A DNA stretch of 10,894 nucleotides. Source: Ruminococcus sp. Its GTDB lineage: Bacteria; Bacillota; Clostridia; Lachnospirales; Lachnospiraceae. The position numbers and the translations under genes are program-made. The notes below the pieces were generated by a model. That model worked only from the letters and a program-made list of their open reading frames with translations, did not search any database and was not told the origin of the DNA. Position 1 is the first letter of the stretch, and the number at the start of each line of letters is the position of its first letter. Shown here one piece after another: positions 8,340 through 10,894 of this stretch. The stretch covers positions 1 through 10,894 of the forward strand of contig JAHHTL010000053.1 in the NCBI GenBank assembly GCA_020024635.1, read 5' to 3'.

Positions 8340-8372
8340 AAATAAAAACGGAGAATGCAAAAACATTCCCCG
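8340..8372 (-). terminator. intra-operon hairpin with T-run (attenuating terminator)
   Basis: On the minus strand CGGGGAATG and CATTCTCCG form a 9-bp stem with one G-T pair, closed by a 6-base loop TTTTTG and followed by TTTTTATTT. This is a standard Rho-independent terminator shape. It starts 18 bases after the binding-protein stop. In such loci it commonly gives high binding protein and lower permease levels by partial read-through, and may also protect the upstream mRNA end. No clear new promoter is seen in 8281-8339. Confidence 0.8.
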
Positions 8373-8390
8373 CTACCTTTCTACAGCTTT

Positions 8391-9701
8391 TTACTCACCC
8401 ATCGCAAATTCCACTGTTTCCTGAGCTTTTTTGAGTTCACTGTCTACTTTTTCACCTGCAATTACGTTTTGAACTGCGGTTGCCATCGCATCGCGTCCTT
8501 CGTAATAATATACGCCGGTATTGTTACTTGGAACCTTTTGTGCAAATTCAGTAATATCTTTATAGATTGGCTGTCCACCGAAAAATGTCTGTGGTTCTTT
8601 GTACACCTTACTGTCACCTACTGGAATATACGTCGATAAAGCTCCTGATTTTGGTAAAATCTCTTCATAAAACTCTACATTTCCACCAAATGTACTCTTC
8701 AAGAAATCAAATGCTAATTCTTTATTTTTACAGTTGCTTGTCACTGTCCAACTACATCCACCATTGTTTGAGTAATTTGTAGCACCATCAATACCGTTTA
8801 GTTTTGGCATATTCGTAATCGCCCATTTTCCAGACTGGTCTTCCGCGCTTTGGATGCTTCCAAGAATCCAGCATCCGTTTACGGTTCCCGCTACATCTCC
8901 ACTCGTCAAAGTTCCTACATACTGATCCCAGTCATTTACCTCAATCAATACTCCTGCTTTTTTCATCTTTACATAGGTTTCCACCACATTTTTTATGACA
9001 TCATTATCTGCAATGTCCGGATTTCCATCTTTGTCAAATAGAGAAGCGCCTGCAGACTGTATCATCATCATTACAACATCTACTTCACCAGACAAACAAG
9101 ATAACAACGGTTTTCCTGTTTTTTCAAGTACCACTTTTCCCTGTTCTATGTACTGATCCCAAGTGATATCTTTAAAGTCATCGATTGTGTATCCTGCCTC
9201 TTCTAAAACATCTGCTCGATACGCTGCAACCACGGCCCCATTATCAAAAGGTACTCCATAATGCTTTCCGTCTATCACTGAATATTCTGTTTTTGCTTTG
9301 GTAAAATCATCAAAATTAATGCCTGAACTGTCTACATCTAAGAACAAATCTGGGTAGCTCATTGCATTTTTTTGGAACGCATTGTCTTGCATAAGGAGGA
9401 TATCCGGTAAAGACTCTGTGTCTCCAGATGTGGCAGCTGCTATTACCTTTGTTTGCACATCTGGCCAAGGAGTTTCTACAATATTCAACTTAAAATCCGG
9501 ATGTTCTTTCTGATAGAACTTTTCCGCCTCTTTTGCAGCATATATGTTAAATGCCGGATCCCAACACCATACTGTAAGTTCTTCTCCCGATTCTAACTGT
9601 TTTGTGTCCTCTTTTTTCTTGTCCTCACTTTTTCCACATGCCATCAGTGGTAATGCCATAGATATAACAAGTGTCATAGCAAGCAATTTTTTCTTTTTCA
9701 T
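8391..9701 (-). CDS. extracellular sugar-binding lipoprotein of an ABC importer
   Basis: This 436-residue protein begins MKKKKLLAM and carries a lipoprotein signal with lipobox LMAC, so Cys22 should be lipidated and hold it on the outer face of the membrane. A charged linker (GKSEDKKKEDTK) follows, then a periplasmic-binding fold of the SBP_bac_1 family. Visible family features are ELTVWCWDPAF near residue 42, LPDILLMQD, YGVPFDNG, and SGDVAGTVNGCW in the second lobe. It should capture oligosaccharides for the two downstream permeases. Many aromatic residues (W, Y, F) fit sugar stacking. The start at 9701 is preferred over in-frame codons up to 9848, because AAGGAG lies 7 bases upstream, the signal peptide begins exactly here, and the longer form would read through the promoter. 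It is the first structural gene of the operon. The ligand is unknown; beta-galactosides are inferred from GH2. Confidence 0.94.
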   Translation of the reverse strand: MKKKKLLAMTLVISMALPLMACGKSEDKKKEDTKQLESGEELTVWCWDPAFNIYAAKEAEKFYQKEHPDFKLNIVETPWPDVQTKVIAAATSGDTESLPDILLMQDNAFQKNAMSYPDLFLDVDSSGINFDDFTKAKTEYSVIDGKHYGVPFDNGAVVAAYRADVLEEAGYTIDDFKDITWDQYIEQGKVVLEKTGKPLLSCLSGEVDVVMMMIQSAGASLFDKDGNPDIADNDVIKNVVETYVKMKKAGVLIEVNDWDQYVGTLTSGDVAGTVNGCWILGSIQSAEDQSGKWAITNMPKLNGIDGATNYSNNGGCSWTVTSNCKNKELAFDFLKSTFGGNVEFYEEILPKSGALSTYIPVGDSKVYKEPQTFFGGQPIYKDITEFAQKVPSNNTGVYYYEGRDAMATAVQNVIAGEKVDSELKKAQETVEFAMGE

Positions 9702-9708
9702 AGTAAAA

Positions 9709-9714
9709 CTCCTT
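9709..9714 (-). promoter_or_regulatory. ribosome-binding site fixing the binding-protein start
   Basis: AAGGAG ends 7 bases before the ATG at 9701. It decides against the longer frame that opens at 9848, which has no such site. Confidence 0.85.
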
Positions 9715-9758
9715 CCTTTCATTGTATTTACAGGCAATGATCTTTTCTTTGTATCCTT

Positions 9759-9805
9759 ATTATACAGGAGTTTTAGTACTCTTTTGTTGGTATATTCACA
9801 CAAAA
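9759..9805 (-). promoter_or_regulatory. operon promoter with symmetric site over the -35 position
   Basis: A perfect TATAAT (9759-9764, minus strand) lies about 60 bases upstream of the binding-protein start. At a 17-base spacing the -35 position reads ACAAAA (9782-9787), which is very poor, so the promoter probably needs an activator. Those six bases are one arm of an inverted repeat, TTTTGT-N12-ACAAAA (9782-9805). Its centre falls about 41.5 bases before the expected start of transcription (near 9752). The AraC-family protein encoded just upstream is the natural candidate regulator. No obvious CcpA cre site was seen. Confidence 0.55.
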
Positions 9806-9841
9806 ACTTTGCAATTTCCACTCTTTTTTTATTTATTTTAA

Positions 9842-10798
9842 CTACCACCCTGCCTCAAGATGCAAATTACATCTTAAAAGTTGCTGTTCAAAATTCTCCG
9901 GACTTTTCCGCCAACTACAAGGACTATTTCCCATTACTTTTTTAAAATTCCGATTAAATGTAGAAACTGTAGAAAAACCACATCTTGCTGCTATATCAGA
10001 AATACTATCATCTGTTTTCTTTAATTGCTCACAAGCTTCTTTTATTCGCACTAGATTAATATATTCCAAAATTCCCATCTTCATATGCATGGCAAAGAGA
10101 CGTCGTAAATGATTTTCACTTATACTACAATACTTAGCAATTGTCTCTATGTGAAATGGCTCTTTATAATGTTGAGTAATATATGCCATTGCTTTTACAA
10201 CAATATCATAAGCCATTCCTTCCGTATAATATTCATCCCCTAATGTTACCAGCCTTTCCTGCTTATCATTTATTCTTGCAATTTTCACAAGAATAGTTGC
10301 CAAAAGCCCCTCTGCTTCTTCTTGATAAAACACTTCCTTTCTTCTCATCACTTCCATCAGTTCTTGAATATTTGCTGAAAGATCTGCAAATTCTGTCTCT
10401 GAGAAAAAACAAAAGCCACTATTGATGCACTCTTTGAGTTTTTCACATTTTTTTTGCCTAGAAAACTCTCCGAACATTTTCTGTAAAATCCCCTCTTCAT
10501 CAATAAATAAATATTCCCAGTGGCTCTTCGTGTTTGGAATGCTGTTCGTTGTATGTGGATATTTTTTTGGAATAATTGTAAAATCACCTTTATGGTAATC
10601 GAAAACCTGTTCTCCAAAAATCATCTGTCCGTTTCCTTCCACACAATGTCCGATTTCTAAATAATTATGGAAATGCAGATAATCAATTCCTTTTCCATAT
10701 TCTCGAATCCATCCATCCCCCAAAAGAGCAAATACATATGTGCCCGGAACCATCTGATAATATCTGTATTCCATTTTCGGTTTTTTCTTTTTCCCCAT
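9842..10798 (-). CDS. AraC-family transcriptional regulator of the locus
   Basis: From the chosen start it has 318 residues. The N-terminal part has a cupin-like sensor domain, with HFHNYLEIGHCVEGNG (42-57) and the histidine- and proline-rich IIPKKYPHTT (75-84), the usual AraC effector-binding signature. A helical linker region follows. The C-terminal 100 residues hold two helix-turn-helix motifs, near 217-237 (IETIAKYCSISENHLRRLF) and 266-286 (SISDIAARCGFSTVSTFNRN), the latter followed by FKKVMGNSPCSWRK, the family signature. It should bind DNA in the cytoplasm and activate the transporter promoter 80 bases downstream in response to a sugar. The ATG at 10798 is preferred over that at 10858 because AAAAGGAGA (10805-10813) precedes it and the extra 20 residues look like translated leader. 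The gene lies on the same strand as the operon, 140 bases upstream, with no clear terminator between. Confidence 0.93.
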   Translation of the reverse strand: MGKKKKPKMEYRYYQMVPGTYVFALLGDGWIREYGKGIDYLHFHNYLEIGHCVEGNGQMIFGEQVFDYHKGDFTIIPKKYPHTTNSIPNTKSHWEYLFIDEEGILQKMFGEFSRQKKCEKLKECINSGFCFFSETEFADLSANIQELMEVMRRKEVFYQEEAEGLLATILVKIARINDKQERLVTLGDEYYTEGMAYDIVVKAMAYITQHYKEPFHIETIAKYCSISENHLRRLFAMHMKMGILEYINLVRIKEACEQLKKTDDSISDIAARCGFSTVSTFNRNFKKVMGNSPCSWRKSPENFEQQLLRCNLHLEAGW

Positions 10799-10804
10799 AA
10801 ATTT

Positions 10805-10813
10805 TCTCCTTTT
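10805..10813 (-). promoter_or_regulatory. ribosome-binding site fixing the AraC-family start
   Basis: AAAAGGAGA lies 6 bases before the ATG at 10798. The alternative ATG at 10858 has no comparable site. Confidence 0.75.
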
Positions 10814-10894
10814 ATTGTACTTATTTATAAAGAAATTCCTCTTAATAATTCCATACACAAATATTGCGCTGCCGGCAAATAAATAATCATTATA
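10814..10894 (-). other. leader/upstream region of the regulator gene
   Basis: This stretch is non-coding as far as I can see. TATAAA (minus strand, about 10826-10831) and TACAAT (about 10817-10822) could serve as -10 elements, but neither has a good -35 at the right distance. An 8-bp palindrome TGCCGGCA is at 10870-10877. No gene is visible, and the true promoter may lie partly beyond the edge. Confidence 0.3.

Noticed and set aside
9702..9848. N-terminal extension of the binding protein by 49 residues
   Set aside because: It would read through the TATAAT promoter and leader, lacks a ribosome-binding site, and puts a lipoprotein signal peptide in the middle of the protein.
9544..9945. Plus-strand frame of 133 codons opposite the binding-protein and AraC genes
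   Set aside because: It is antisense to two strongly supported genes, has a composition typical of a mirrored frame, and crosses the promoter region.
10799..10858. Longer start of the AraC-family protein
   Set aside because: The extra 20 residues are basic, low-complexity translated leader with no ribosome-binding site; a good site exists for the ATG at 10798.
10870..10877. Palindrome TGCCGGCA as an operator of the regulator gene
   Set aside because: Eight bases alone is too little, and no matching promoter or second copy is visible.

Overview
The window is AT-rich, and every gene I can support lies on the minus strand, so the map is read from right to left. Strong AGGAGG-type ribosome-binding sites, the Gram-positive-style lipoprotein and Sec signal peptides, a CUT1 sugar ABC transporter without its own ATPase, and an RHS/YD-repeat protein next door all point to a low-GC Firmicute. 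A gut Lachnospiraceae-like Clostridia member is my best guess. This is an inference from style, not from a marker gene.

From 10798 down to 1707 lies one catabolic locus. In transcription order it holds an AraC-family regulator (10798-9842), a promoter/operator gap of 140 bases, a lipoprotein sugar-binding protein (9701-8391), a gap with a hairpin-plus-T-run, two sugar permeases (8280-7396 and 7403-6597, both starting with GTG and overlapping by 8 bases), an intracellular GH2 beta-galactosidase of LacZ type (6584-3534) and a secreted GH30 glycoside hydrolase (3494-1707). The gaps after the permeases are 12 and 39 bases, so the last four genes look co-transcribed. The logic is that of a Gram-positive polysaccharide-utilisation locus. 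GH30 would cut a polymer outside the cell, the binding protein and permeases would import the fragments, GH2 would remove beta-galactosyl residues inside, and the AraC protein would sense an inducer. A galactose-containing glycan is the obvious candidate substrate, but its exact nature is not fixed by the sequence.

Between GH30 and the next gene is a 258-base spacer (1449-1706). It holds a terminator-like stem-loop, a perfect 13-bp inverted repeat spanning 120 bases, a 46-codon ORF with one hydrophobic segment, and a good sigma-A-type promoter for the next gene. That gene (1448 to the left edge) is the N-terminal 482 residues of an RHS-family protein: a helical N-terminal domain, a DUF6531-like segment and the first YD repeats. 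Its C-terminal tip, and any immunity gene, are outside the window.

No tRNA, rRNA, CRISPR array, insertion sequence or replication origin was seen. The main points of interest are the GH30/GH2 pairing and its substrate, the symmetric site exactly overlapping the -35 position of the transporter promoter, the compact structured spacer with its small ORF, and the cut-off RHS toxin candidate.
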